From Streptomyces sp. R28 (GTDB lineage Bacteria > Actinomycetota > Actinomycetes > Streptomycetales > Streptomycetaceae), in contig NZ_CP163439.1 of assembly GCF_041052385.1 (NCBI RefSeq), positions 3,833,001 through 3,897,000 on the forward strand: DNA of 64,000 nt. Reading direction: 5' to 3'. Both the position numbers and the translations under genes were made by a program. Below are positions 26,065 to 33,369 of this stretch, in pieces; within the stretch, counting starts at the first letter, position 1, and every line of letters begins with the position of its first letter. The notes under the pieces were generated by a model. That model saw only the letters and a program-made list of their open reading frames with translations, was not told where the DNA came from and did not search any database.

Positions 26065-26297
26065 GGCGGCGAGGGTAATTCCTCTTCCGTATCGCGCAGG
26101 CAGTCGACCGAGCTGGGCGCACCATACGATCAATCGATTCGCCGACCAGCTGTCAATCTCTCCGAATGTCTCTGTGCATTCCATTCTTCACCCCTGCGAC
26201 TTTCATGCGTATGGAGCAACGCGTCGCTTTTGCGGCGGCCTTGGACTGCTATGTTCTCCAACCGTCGGATCAGAGGTACTTTCAAGCGAGGTGAATC

Positions 26298-26690
26298 ATG
26301 AAGAAGGCAGTTTTCACCACTGCTGCGTTGGCCATCGGTGCGGGTCTTGTGGGTGGCTCGGCCGCTGCGGCGTCGGCCGCCGGGGGATCGGGAATCTCCA
26401 CCAGCCCGCTCGGGGGGCTCATGTCCCCGACCAAGGTGAGCCCGGCGGTCCTGCCTGCGGCCGATGCCGTGACGCGGCTGGCCCGCGAAGGCGGTGTTGC
26501 GAAGGGCAGCGCGTTCGACAAGAACAAGTCGGGCGGAATGTCCGGCGTTTACTTGGACGGAATGGACCCGAATGCCGCCAAGAGGCCCACGATTCCAGTG
26601 AAGAACCCGGCCGGAAGCGGCGAGGTCCAGGTGCACCCGCTGCACGCGCCGACCGCCACGGGGCTCGGCACCTTGCTTCCCAACAAGTGA
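26298..26690 (+). CDS. Small secreted protein with GGSGISTSP motif
   Basis: A 130-aa protein with a clear signal peptide (MKKAVFTTAALAIGAGLVGG, cleavage after ASA). The mature N-terminus reads GGSGISTSPLGGLMSP, a motif also found at the mature N-terminus of the three paralogues 0.5 kb downstream (GGSGFSTSPVVVN). The rest is polar, Gly/Lys/Pro-rich and without Cys. GAGGTG lies 6 bases upstream of the ATG. I do not recognise a family; it is probably a cell-surface protein. Confidence 0.65.
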   Translation: MKKAVFTTAALAIGAGLVGGSAAAASAAGGSGISTSPLGGLMSPTKVSPAVLPAADAVTRLAREGGVAKGSAFDKNKSGGMSGVYLDGMDPNAAKRPTIPVKNPAGSGEVQVHPLHAPTATGLGTLLPNK

Positions 26691-27172
26691 AGACCTTGGT
26701 TCCGTCTTTTCGCGGGACAGAGCTGGGCCCGGAATTCTGAGACTCTGATCCGGTTCCCGGGAGCCGGAGACCGACAGCAGGCCCAGGCCCAGACGCCGGC
26801 TTCGGACCCGCAGCTCCCCCTCCGCACACGGCGGGCCCGAAGCCCGCGGCACCCGCGAACCATCTGTCCGGCCCACCGGCCCTCCCCCTGCCGGTGGGCC
26901 GGACGCATGTCGGCCGCCGTTCCGGCCGGCTCCATTCGGCGCAACGCACCCGCATTTTCCCGGAACACCACGCGGATTCCCCCCCTCGGTTCCCGCCTGC
27001 TCGGGACGCTCCGCGGGAATGCGTGCAATGCGGGTGGTCACTGCGGGCACACCGCATTGCGCCATACGAAGGAATCTGGCCACGTTTGAATGTTCCCGCC
27101 GTGACTTAGGCGTGCATATACGGGTTTCCTTTTCGTAAGCGTGCGCAACCGTGAATTCAGGAAGGAACCGAG
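26691..27172. other. Intergenic region with terminator and promoter of the tandem array
   Basis: About 480 bases. It contains the 26866-26904 hairpin and, near 27100-27150, a lower-GC stretch (GTGCATATACGGGTTTCCTTTTCGTAAG) that is the likeliest promoter of the following secreted-protein array. I see no gene. Confidence 0.4.
26866..26904 (+). terminator. Strong hairpin terminator
   Basis: GTCCGGCCCACCGGC / GCCGGTGGGCCGGAC, a perfect 15-bp stem with a 9-base loop, without a T-run. It lies about 180 bases after the 26298-26690 gene. Confidence 0.65.
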
Positions 27173-27508
27173 TTGTCCAAGAAGTTCGCGGTCATCACGG
27201 CCCTCGCCCTCAGCACCGTCGTCGGAACTGCCGGCCTTGCCTCTGCTGGTGAATACGACGGCAACGGCAAGACCACCACCGTCAAGGGCGGTAGCGGCTT
27301 CTCCACGTCCCCGGTCGTCGTGAACGCCCCCCAGCAGGGAATTCTCGTCGTCAACGGCACCGTCGTCGACGGTCGCTGCCTCGCCCCGTGGTCCAACGGA
27401 GCCGTTCTCGGCGGCGTCGTCCCACCGAACTCGCACTACGCCGCCTGCAACACGGCCGAGGTCAACCAGGCGCAGAACGCCCCTTACGCGGGCGGCCTGC
27501 TGTTCTGA
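27173..27508 (+). CDS. Tandem-array secreted protein 1
   Basis: A 111-aa protein with a signal peptide ending GLASAG. The mature part begins KTTTVKGGSGFSTSPVVVN, has one Cys in DGRCLAPWSNG and one in HYAACNTAE, and ends YAGGLLF. It starts with TTG at 27173 with GAAGGAA upstream. About 80 residues match the next two genes nearly exactly, differing mainly in the leader and a few hydrophobic positions. It is unrecognised. The spacing of hydrophobic strands around two cysteines is loosely like Streptomyces rodlins, but the sequence is different. Confidence 0.75.
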   Translation: MSKKFAVITALALSTVVGTAGLASAGEYDGNGKTTTVKGGSGFSTSPVVVNAPQQGILVVNGTVVDGRCLAPWSNGAVLGGVVPPNSHYAACNTAEVNQAQNAPYAGGLLF

Positions 27509-27570
27509 GCAGTGCTCAGAACTATTCGCAGCACCTGAATCACCCCAACGCAGCCCGAAAGGCGCAACTC

Positions 27571-27891
27571 ATGCGTAAGAAGGTTACGGCCATCTCCGTT
27601 CTCGCGGCGGGCATCGCCCTCGCGACCGGCGGCACCGCCGCGGCCGACGCCGACACCACCACCGTCAAGGGCGGTAGCGGCTTCTCCACGTCCCCGGTCG
27701 TCGTGAACGAGCCCCAGCAGGGCGCCGTCATCGTGAACGGCACGGCCGTCGACCTCCGCTGTGCCGTGCCGTGGTCCAACGGAGCCGTTCTCGGCGGCGT
27801 CGTCGCCCCGAACTCGCACTACGCCTCCTGCAACACGGCCAAGATCGACCAGTCGCAGAACGCCCTGTACAAGGGCGGCCTGCTGTTCTGA
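27571..27891 (+). CDS. Tandem-array secreted protein 2
   Basis: A 106-aa paralogue of the previous gene, with signal peptide MRKKVTAISVLAAGIALATG and mature sequence TTTVKGGSGFSTSPVVVNEP. The cysteines are in VDLRCAVPWSNG and HYASCNTAK, and it ends YKGGLLF. CGAAAGG lies upstream of the ATG. It begins 63 bases after copy 1. A likely disulphide links the two cysteines. Function is unknown; a cell-wall or aerial-surface structural role is inferred from size, secretion and repetition. Confidence 0.78.
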   Translation: MRKKVTAISVLAAGIALATGGTAAADADTTTVKGGSGFSTSPVVVNEPQQGAVIVNGTAVDLRCAVPWSNGAVLGGVVAPNSHYASCNTAKIDQSQNALYKGGLLF

Positions 27892-27951
27892 CTCCTGCTC
27901 CGAGCATTCGGAGCAGGTAAATCCCGAACGCAGCCCGGAAAGGCTCAACTT

Positions 27952-28272
27952 ATGCGTAAGAAGGTTACGGCCATCTCGGCCATCGCCGCGGGCATCGTCC
28001 TTGCGACTGGCGGCACCGCCGCGGCCGACGGTGACACCACCACGGTCAAGGGCGGTAGCGGCTTCTCGACGTCCCCGGTCGTCGTGAACGAACCCCAGCA
28101 GGGGATCGCCATCGTCAACGGCGCCCTCCTCGACGCTCGCTGCCTCGCCCCGTGGTCCAACGGAGCCGTTCTCGGCGGCGTCGCTGCTCCGAACTCGCAC
28201 TACGCCTCGTGCAACACGGCCAAGGTCGACCAGGCGCAGAACGCCCCGTACGTGGGCGGCCTGCTGTTCTGA
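27952..28272 (+). CDS. Tandem-array secreted protein 3
   Basis: A 106-aa paralogue nearly identical to copy 2, including its leader and the upstream GCAGCCCGGAAAGG region, so copies 2 and 3 are the most recent duplication. The cysteines are in LDARCLAPWSNG and HYASCNTAK, and it ends YVGGLLF. Differences are concentrated in hydrophobic strand residues (for example GAVIVNG against GIAIVNG). A 19-bp perfect terminator follows 11 bases after the stop. Confidence 0.78.
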   Translation: MRKKVTAISAIAAGIVLATGGTAAADGDTTTVKGGSGFSTSPVVVNEPQQGIAIVNGALLDARCLAPWSNGAVLGGVAAPNSHYASCNTAKVDQAQNAPYVGGLLF

Positions 28273-28283
28273 GCAGTGCTTCA

Positions 28284-28329
28284 GCCGATGGCGGCCTGCC
28301 GGGTTTCCGGCAGGCCGCCATCGGCTTTT
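28284..28329 (+). terminator. Perfect terminator of the secreted-protein array
   Basis: A 19-bp perfect stem beginning GCCGATGGCGG and ending CCGCCATCGGC, loop GTTT, then TTTT. It is unusually strong and closes the three-gene array. Confidence 0.92.
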
Positions 28330-28358
28330 GTGCACGGAGACTGCCGTCAAAAACTCGT

Positions 28359-28392
28359 GGGCCCTGTCTGCATCGGTGCGCAGACAGGGCCC
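28359..28392. terminator. Hairpin between convergent genes
   Basis: GGGCCCTGTCTG / CAGACAGGGCCC, a 12-bp perfect stem with a 10-base loop, in the 370-base gap between the array and the next minus-strand gene. It is probably a second, possibly bidirectional terminator. Confidence 0.6.
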
Positions 28393-28556
28393 AAATGAGG
28401 GAGCGCCAACAAGGAGGAATGAGCGCCCATTCGATGGGATCAACGGAGCTGGGCCGTCCGTGGTCACCCTGGTTCCTTCGTTTGGCCCAATGCGGCAAAG
28501 AGCAAGGGCAATTGCACTCCCCTCCATGCCGAGCGCACTCGCCCGAACATGACGAA

Positions 28557-28587
28557 GGGCCGGCTCCGAGGGATACGGAGCCGGCCC
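28557..28587 (-). terminator. Hairpin terminator of the minus-strand secreted-protein gene
   Basis: GGGCCGGCTCCG / CGGAGCCGGCCC, a 12-bp perfect stem with loop AGGGATA, 56 bases after the stop of the minus-strand gene at 28643. Confidence 0.7.
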
Positions 28588-28642
28588 GGAACGTCGAGCC
28601 GATGGGCGACGAAGTCGAGGAACGAATCGCCTACCTGATCGC

Positions 28643-28945
28643 CTACCTGATCGGGAGTCCGCCGAGCAGCTGGCCGTCGACGGGGTTCGGCAGCGTGCCG
28701 CCGAAGACGGGGGTCTTCACCACCGAGGACTTCTTCACGCCCTTCTTCACGCCGTCCGCCGTGCGCTTCACGTTGCTGCCCACGTAGCCCGTCGGCAGCT
28801 TGGCGGCGTCGGGGAGGCTGCGGGCGACCGTCTTCCCGTTGTCGACGAGGCCCGACGCCGGCATGTCCACCGCGGCGGCGGGGCCGGCGACTCCGGCGAC
28901 AGCGAGGGAGCCGACGACGACAGCAGCAGCCTTCAGGTTCTTCAT
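28643..28945 (-). CDS. Small secreted protein (hypothetical)
   Basis: A 100-aa protein with signal peptide MKNLKAAAVVVGSLAVAGVA, cleaved around PAAAVDMP. The mature region is basic and polar (NVKRTADGVKKGVKKSSVVK) and ends QLLGGLPIR, without cysteine. I chose the second of two adjacent ATG codons because AAAGGA then has proper spacing. It is unrecognised. It is convergent with the tandem array and divergent from the polysaccharide operon, so it belongs to the same set of small exported proteins. Confidence 0.65.
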   Translation of the reverse strand: MKNLKAAAVVVGSLAVAGVAGPAAAVDMPASGLVDNGKTVARSLPDAAKLPTGYVGSNVKRTADGVKKGVKKSSVVKTPVFGGTLPNPVDGQLLGGLPIR

Positions 28946-29368
28946 CATGTTCCTTTCGTGGGGACTCGACTTCCGTAACTCGCGCTCACCGGAAGGGATT
29001 TCACACCTCGGGCGTCGCGAGCGACTCGGTCTCGGTTCTCCTGGGCTAACGACAGGGGATCCCGGTGGAAACTCTGCTGCCGACAAGTTCCAGGAACTCA
29101 TACGAAAAGACCCGCTGGGCCCCGGGCACGGGAGTTTCAGATCATGTGATCACCAGCCGGTCACCCCGAACGGCCCATGGCACCAAACGGGTGGTCCCGC
29201 GCGAGAAACCACTCAGAAAACGCGATCATTCCACCACCGTTGACCGGCTGGGAGATAAATATGGATAAGTGGCTGGTGCTGCTCGTCCCATGACTCCAGG
29301 AAGCCGAACGCGAGCCACACATCGTGTTGCTGGTTCGGACTCTTTTCTTCGGAAGGGCAGCCTCGGTC
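28946..29368. promoter_or_regulatory. Divergent promoter region before the polysaccharide operon
   Basis: A 423-base region with no gene. A possible promoter reads TTGACC at 29240-29245 followed by an AT-rich stretch (GATAAATATGGATAAG, 29254-29269), the lowest-GC stretch nearby. Near 29140 lies GATCATGTGATC, an inverted half-site pair. Both are candidates for control of the operon starting at 29369. Confidence 0.35.
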
Positions 29369-30508
29369 ATGCGCAGTTCCGTGCCGCACATTCTGCATGT
29401 CGCACAGCCCGTCGAGGGCGGAGTCGCGCGGGTCGTGACCGACCTGGTGGCGGCGCAGCTCGCCGCCGGGCTGCGCGTGACGTTGGCCTGGCCGCAGAGC
29501 GGCACGCCGACGGACGCCCTGCGCGGTCCGGCCTGCACCGTGCTCCGCTGGGACGCGACCCGCTCTCCGGGGCGTCGACTCCCGGGCGAGGTAGGGCGGT
29601 TGGCGCGACTGGTGCGCGAGGTGCGGCCGGACCTGGTGCACGCGCACAGCGCGAAGGCAGGGCTCGCGGCCCGGCTCGCGGTGCACGGCCGCCTTCCTAC
29701 CGTCTTTCAGCCGCACGCCTGGTCGTTCGAGGCCGCGGACGGCGTCGTGGCGCACCTGGCGCGCGGCTGGGAGCGGTTCGGGGCGCGGTGGGCGACGCGC
29801 GTTCTGTGCGTGAGCGAGGCCGAGCGGCGTACCGGGGAGCGGTGTGGGATCGCCGCCGCATGGCGGGTGGTCCCCAACGGTGTGGACACCCACAGGTTCC
29901 GGCCGGAGGGTGACAGAGCACGGTCCGGGACGGGGCCGCTCGTCGTCTGCGTGGGCCGGCTGTGCCGTCAGAAGGGGCAGGACGTGCTCCTGGCGGCGTG
30001 GCCCGAAGTGGTGCGGCGAGTGCCTGGCGCGCGGCTGGTGCTGGTCGGCGACGGCCCGGACGCGGACCGGCTGCGCTCGGGTGCGCCCGCGTCGGTGGAG
30101 TTCGCCGGCGCGACCTGCGACCCCGCCCCCTGGTACCGGGCCGCCGACGTCGTGGTCCTGCCGTCCCGCTGGGAGGGCATGGCGCTCGCCCCGCTGGAGG
30201 CCATGGCGTGCGGTCGGCCGGTCGTCGTCACGGACGTGGACGGAGCGCGCGAGAGCCTTCCGCCCGGCCGTCCGCCGTCCTGCCTGGTGCCGCCGGAGGA
30301 CCCCGGCGCGCTGGCCCGGGCGCTCACGGAGCTGCTGCGGGACGAACCGCTGCGCACGGCGCTGGGCGCACAGGGCCGGGCACATGTGCTGCTCGCCCAC
30401 GACCTGCGGCACGCCACGGATGCGGTGACCGACGTGTACCGCGAGTTGCTCGGCGTCGCCACCACACCGGTCGTACCCAACGAGGGCAGGAAGTGCATCG
30501 CCTCATGA
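29369..30508 (+). CDS. Glycosyltransferase family 4 (first gene of polysaccharide operon)
   Basis: A 379-aa GT-B glycosyltransferase that would add a sugar from a nucleotide donor to a lipid-linked acceptor at the inner membrane face. The N-terminal domain begins PHILHVAQPVEGGVARVVTD. The donor-binding domain has VGRLCRQKGQDVLLAAWPEV and the GT4 EX7E region as SRWEGMALAPLEAMACGRPV. I chose ATG 29369; a GTG at 29324 is possible. Its TGA overlaps the ATG of the next gene (ATGA), so the operon is translationally coupled from the first gene on. Confidence 0.85.
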   Translation: MRSSVPHILHVAQPVEGGVARVVTDLVAAQLAAGLRVTLAWPQSGTPTDALRGPACTVLRWDATRSPGRRLPGEVGRLARLVREVRPDLVHAHSAKAGLAARLAVHGRLPTVFQPHAWSFEAADGVVAHLARGWERFGARWATRVLCVSEAERRTGERCGIAAAWRVVPNGVDTHRFRPEGDRARSGTGPLVVCVGRLCRQKGQDVLLAAWPEVVRRVPGARLVLVGDGPDADRLRSGAPASVEFAGATCDPAPWYRAADVVVLPSRWEGMALAPLEAMACGRPVVVTDVDGARESLPPGRPPSCLVPPEDPGALARALTELLRDEPLRTALGAQGRAHVLLAHDLRHATDAVTDVYRELLGVATTPVVPNEGRKCIAS

Positions 30509-31980
30509 CCGCGGACAGCACCGTTGCCTCGCCCGCGGGGCAGCAGCCGGCGCCCGAGGGCGCCGGCTCCTTTCTCGGCCCGCGCGACCTCGCCGCCGGG
30601 CGCCGGGCGCTCGCCGGCCGGGGTGCCCTGCGCCGTCCGCGGCGGGTCTCCGGGGCGTTCCTGGGGCTCGCCGACGGCGGCGCCGCCCTGCTGGGAGCCC
30701 TGGTCGTACCCGCGCCGCACAGGTACCCGCTGGTCTTCGTGCTGCTGGCCCTCGGTGTGATCGGTCTGAACCGGCGGGCCTCGTTGTACGACACCTCTGT
30801 CGTCCCCGGCGTGTTCGACGAACTCCCGGCCGTCTGTGGCCGGATCGCCGTCGGCTGGGCGGCTGTCGTGGCGCTTTCCCCGCTGCGGTCGCTGTCGATG
30901 ACCGTGCTGGTCGTCGCCATCGCCGTGCACTGCGTGGCGGCCTGCGCGGGCCGTGCGGCGGTGCACGGCGGGCGGCGCCGGGCACTGCGGCGCCGGCCCT
31001 GTCCCGCCCTGGTTGTCGGGCCGGCCTCGGCCGCCCGGCGGGTCGCGGCCGCGTTGCTGCGCCAACCGGACTGCGGGGTACGGCCGGTAGGTGTCGTGGC
31101 CGACGAACGGGAACTCCTCGGTGACATCGGCGACGAGCCCGGTCTGCCGGTGCTCACCACGGCGCAGGACGCGCGCCGGGCGGTCGTCCAGAACGGTGTG
31201 GAGACGGTGCTCGTCGTAGGTGCCGCGACCCGGGTGGAGCAGGCCGCTGTGCTGCGGGGGCTGGCCGCGTACGGATGCGTGCTGTGGGAGCTGGACGCCG
31301 ACTCCCCCTGGTACGGACTCGGCGGGTGCCGCGAGGGCACGGGGGCGGGGCATCTGGCCGGGTTCTCGCGCAGGTTGCTGTGGCCGAGGGGCGGGCGGCG
31401 GCGCGACAGCGTGGGCAAGCGGGTGCTCGACGTGGTGCTCTCGGGCTCGCTGCTGGTGCTGGCCGGCCCGGTGCTGCTGGTGTGCGCGGTCGTGCTGCGG
31501 GTCGTGGACGGGCCGGGCGTGGTGTTCCGGCAGGAGCGGATCGGCAAGGACGGGCGGCCGTTCACGATGCTGAAGCTGCGCACCCACCGGCCCGCCAGCG
31601 CGCACGAGGCGGCGACGCGCTGGAGCGTGGCGAACGAGCAGGACATGAGCCGCTTCTGCCACTTCCTGCGCCGCACCTCGCTGGACGAGCTGTTGCAGCT
31701 GTGGAACGTCTTCCGCGGTGACATGAGCCTGGTCGGCCCCAGGCCCGAACGGCCTTACTTCGTCGCCAAGTTCAGCCAGGCCCATCCGGGCTATCCGGCC
31801 CGCCACCGGATGCGGACCGGGATCACCGGGCTCGCCCAGATCCACGGGCTGCGCGGTGACACCTCGATCGAGGACCGGTGCCGCTACGACAACGCCTACA
31901 TCGACAACTGGTCGCTGTGGCAGGACGTCTGCATCCTGCTGCGCACGGCGGCACAGTTCGTACGGCCGACGGGGAGCTGA
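30505..31980 (+). CDS. Polyprenyl glycosylphosphotransferase (WcaJ/CpsE type)
   Basis: A 491-aa membrane protein that would start each repeat unit by moving a sugar phosphate onto undecaprenyl phosphate. The N-terminal half has about four membrane helices and a CoA-binding-like domain. The C-terminal sugar-transferase domain starts GKRVLDVVLSGSLLVLAGPV near residue 305 and has FRQERIGKDGRPFTMLKLRT, the RTSLDELLQLWNVFRGDMSL motif and VGPRPE, all diagnostic. Its ATG overlaps the previous stop. The next gene starts 6 bases after its stop. Confidence 0.92.
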   Translation: MTADSTVASPAGQQPAPEGAGSFLGPRDLAAGRRALAGRGALRRPRRVSGAFLGLADGGAALLGALVVPAPHRYPLVFVLLALGVIGLNRRASLYDTSVVPGVFDELPAVCGRIAVGWAAVVALSPLRSLSMTVLVVAIAVHCVAACAGRAAVHGGRRRALRRRPCPALVVGPASAARRVAAALLRQPDCGVRPVGVVADERELLGDIGDEPGLPVLTTAQDARRAVVQNGVETVLVVGAATRVEQAAVLRGLAAYGCVLWELDADSPWYGLGGCREGTGAGHLAGFSRRLLWPRGGRRRDSVGKRVLDVVLSGSLLVLAGPVLLVCAVVLRVVDGPGVVFRQERIGKDGRPFTMLKLRTHRPASAHEAATRWSVANEQDMSRFCHFLRRTSLDELLQLWNVFRGDMSLVGPRPERPYFVAKFSQAHPGYPARHRMRTGITGLAQIHGLRGDTSIEDRCRYDNAYIDNWSLWQDVCILLRTAAQFVRPTGS

Positions 31981-31986
31981 GCGCCG

Positions 31987-33369
31987 GTGAGCACTTCCTC
32001 GGCGGCCTCTCCCCCGCTCGCACCGCCGCTGCCGGCGCCGCCGCCGTCGCCGCGGTGCCGGACCGGCTCCGTGCTGTCCGTGCTGCCGGTCGTGGCGGTC
32101 GTCGTCCTGATGGGGCTGCCGGTCGCACCGGACAGCACCGCCACTCCCGCCGACGCGGCCTCGGGGCTGGTCGTGCTGTGGGCCGTCGTGGACACCGTAC
32201 GGCGGGCGCGGCGCCCGCTGACGCGGACGGCGGCTGTCGTGCTGGGGCTGCCGGTGGTGGGCATCGCGGTCGCCGCGGCGGGGGCGGTGTCGGCCGGCGA
32301 CGCGATCACGGGACTGGCCCGCTACCTGCAGGTGTTCGTGCTCGTCCCGGTCGCGGTGGTGCTGCTGGTGCGTGACCGACGGGGCGCTCGGCTGGTGCTG
32401 TGGTCCCTGGTCGGCCTCGCGCTGTGGCAGGGAGCGGTCGGAGTGCGTCAGTACCTCACCGGAACCGGGGCCCTGTACCAAGGCGCCGACATCCGGGCGG
32501 TGGGCACCTTCGGGCCGTCCGACGTGATGGGGATGGCGAGCGTCGTCGCGTACGGCGTGGTGGCCGCGACCGGGCTCGCCCTCGGGACGCGGGCGCGGCG
32601 GCTGGGGGTACCCCCGCCCGAAGGGTGGGGGAGGGGCGTGGCGGTCGGATGTGCGCTGGTGCTGCTCGTGCCGCTCGCGCTGTCCTTCAGCCGGGGTGCC
32701 TGGATCGCCACGGCGGTCGCCTGCGGGGTGCAGCTGTTGCTGGCCGGGATGCGGCGGGCCGTGAAGGTGTTCGCGGCGGCGGTCGCGGCCTCGGTGGTGC
32801 TGGTGGGCGGGCTCGGCGTGGGCGCCGCGGCGTTGCAGGAGCGGCTGACCAGCATCACCCAGGTCGCCGAGACGCCGGACCAGTCGGTCGTCGACCGGTA
32901 CACCATGTGGGCGGCGGCGGCCGGCATGTGGCACGGGCACCCGGTCACGGGCGTGGGGCTGAAGGCGTTTCCCGCACACCGGGACGGCCATGCCTCGCTG
33001 GCGCTGTCGTCGGGCAGCGACACCCAGGGAGCGGGCCAGGCCTTTCGGCGCCAGCCCCTGCTGTCCCCGCACAACATGTACCTGCTGCTGCTCAGCGAGC
33101 AGGGCCTGCTGGGTCTGCTCACGGTGGCGGGCAGCTGGCTGGCCCTGCTGGTGTGCGCACTGCTGCGGCTGCGGCGGAGCGGGCGCGCCCGGGAGTGCGC
33201 GCTCCCCGCCTGTGGGCTGCTGGTGTGGCAGCTCGTCAACTTCCTGTACGCCGATATCGGCGGCCCCTCCACCGTCCTGACGGCGATCTGCTTCGGCCTC
33301 GCCGCCTGGTGGGCGCTGGCCCGCGACGGGGCGACAGCGGCCGCGCCTGTGGAAGCAGGCCCGCGATGA
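31987..33369 (+). CDS. O-antigen ligase/polymerase-like membrane protein (Wzy-type)
   Basis: A 460-aa protein with 10-12 predicted hydrophobic helices. A large loop near residue 300 (PVTGVGLKAFPAHRDGH, then SPHNMYLLLLSEQGLLG) carries the Wzy_C motif, typical of O-antigen ligases and polysaccharide polymerases that act on the outer face. GTG start at 31987, with GAGCGCCG just before. Its TGA overlaps the ATG of the flippase gene. In a Gram-positive context, polymerase is more likely than ligase. Confidence 0.82.
   Translation: MSTSSAASPPLAPPLPAPPPSPRCRTGSVLSVLPVVAVVVLMGLPVAPDSTATPADAASGLVVLWAVVDTVRRARRPLTRTAAVVLGLPVVGIAVAAAGAVSAGDAITGLARYLQVFVLVPVAVVLLVRDRRGARLVLWSLVGLALWQGAVGVRQYLTGTGALYQGADIRAVGTFGPSDVMGMASVVAYGVVAATGLALGTRARRLGVPPPEGWGRGVAVGCALVLLVPLALSFSRGAWIATAVACGVQLLLAGMRRAVKVFAAAVAASVVLVGGLGVGAAALQERLTSITQVAETPDQSVVDRYTMWAAAAGMWHGHPVTGVGLKAFPAHRDGHASLALSSGSDTQGAGQAFRRQPLLSPHNMYLLLLSEQGLLGLLTVAGSWLALLVCALLRLRRSGRARECALPACGLLVWQLVNFLYADIGGPSTVLTAICFGLAAWWALARDGATAAAPVEAGPR

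Noticed and set aside
27173..28272. Chaplin or rodlin genes
   Set aside because: I compared with remembered chaplin (GNVLSG-type) and rodlin sequences. The cysteine spacing and motifs do not match, so I kept the array as unrecognised.
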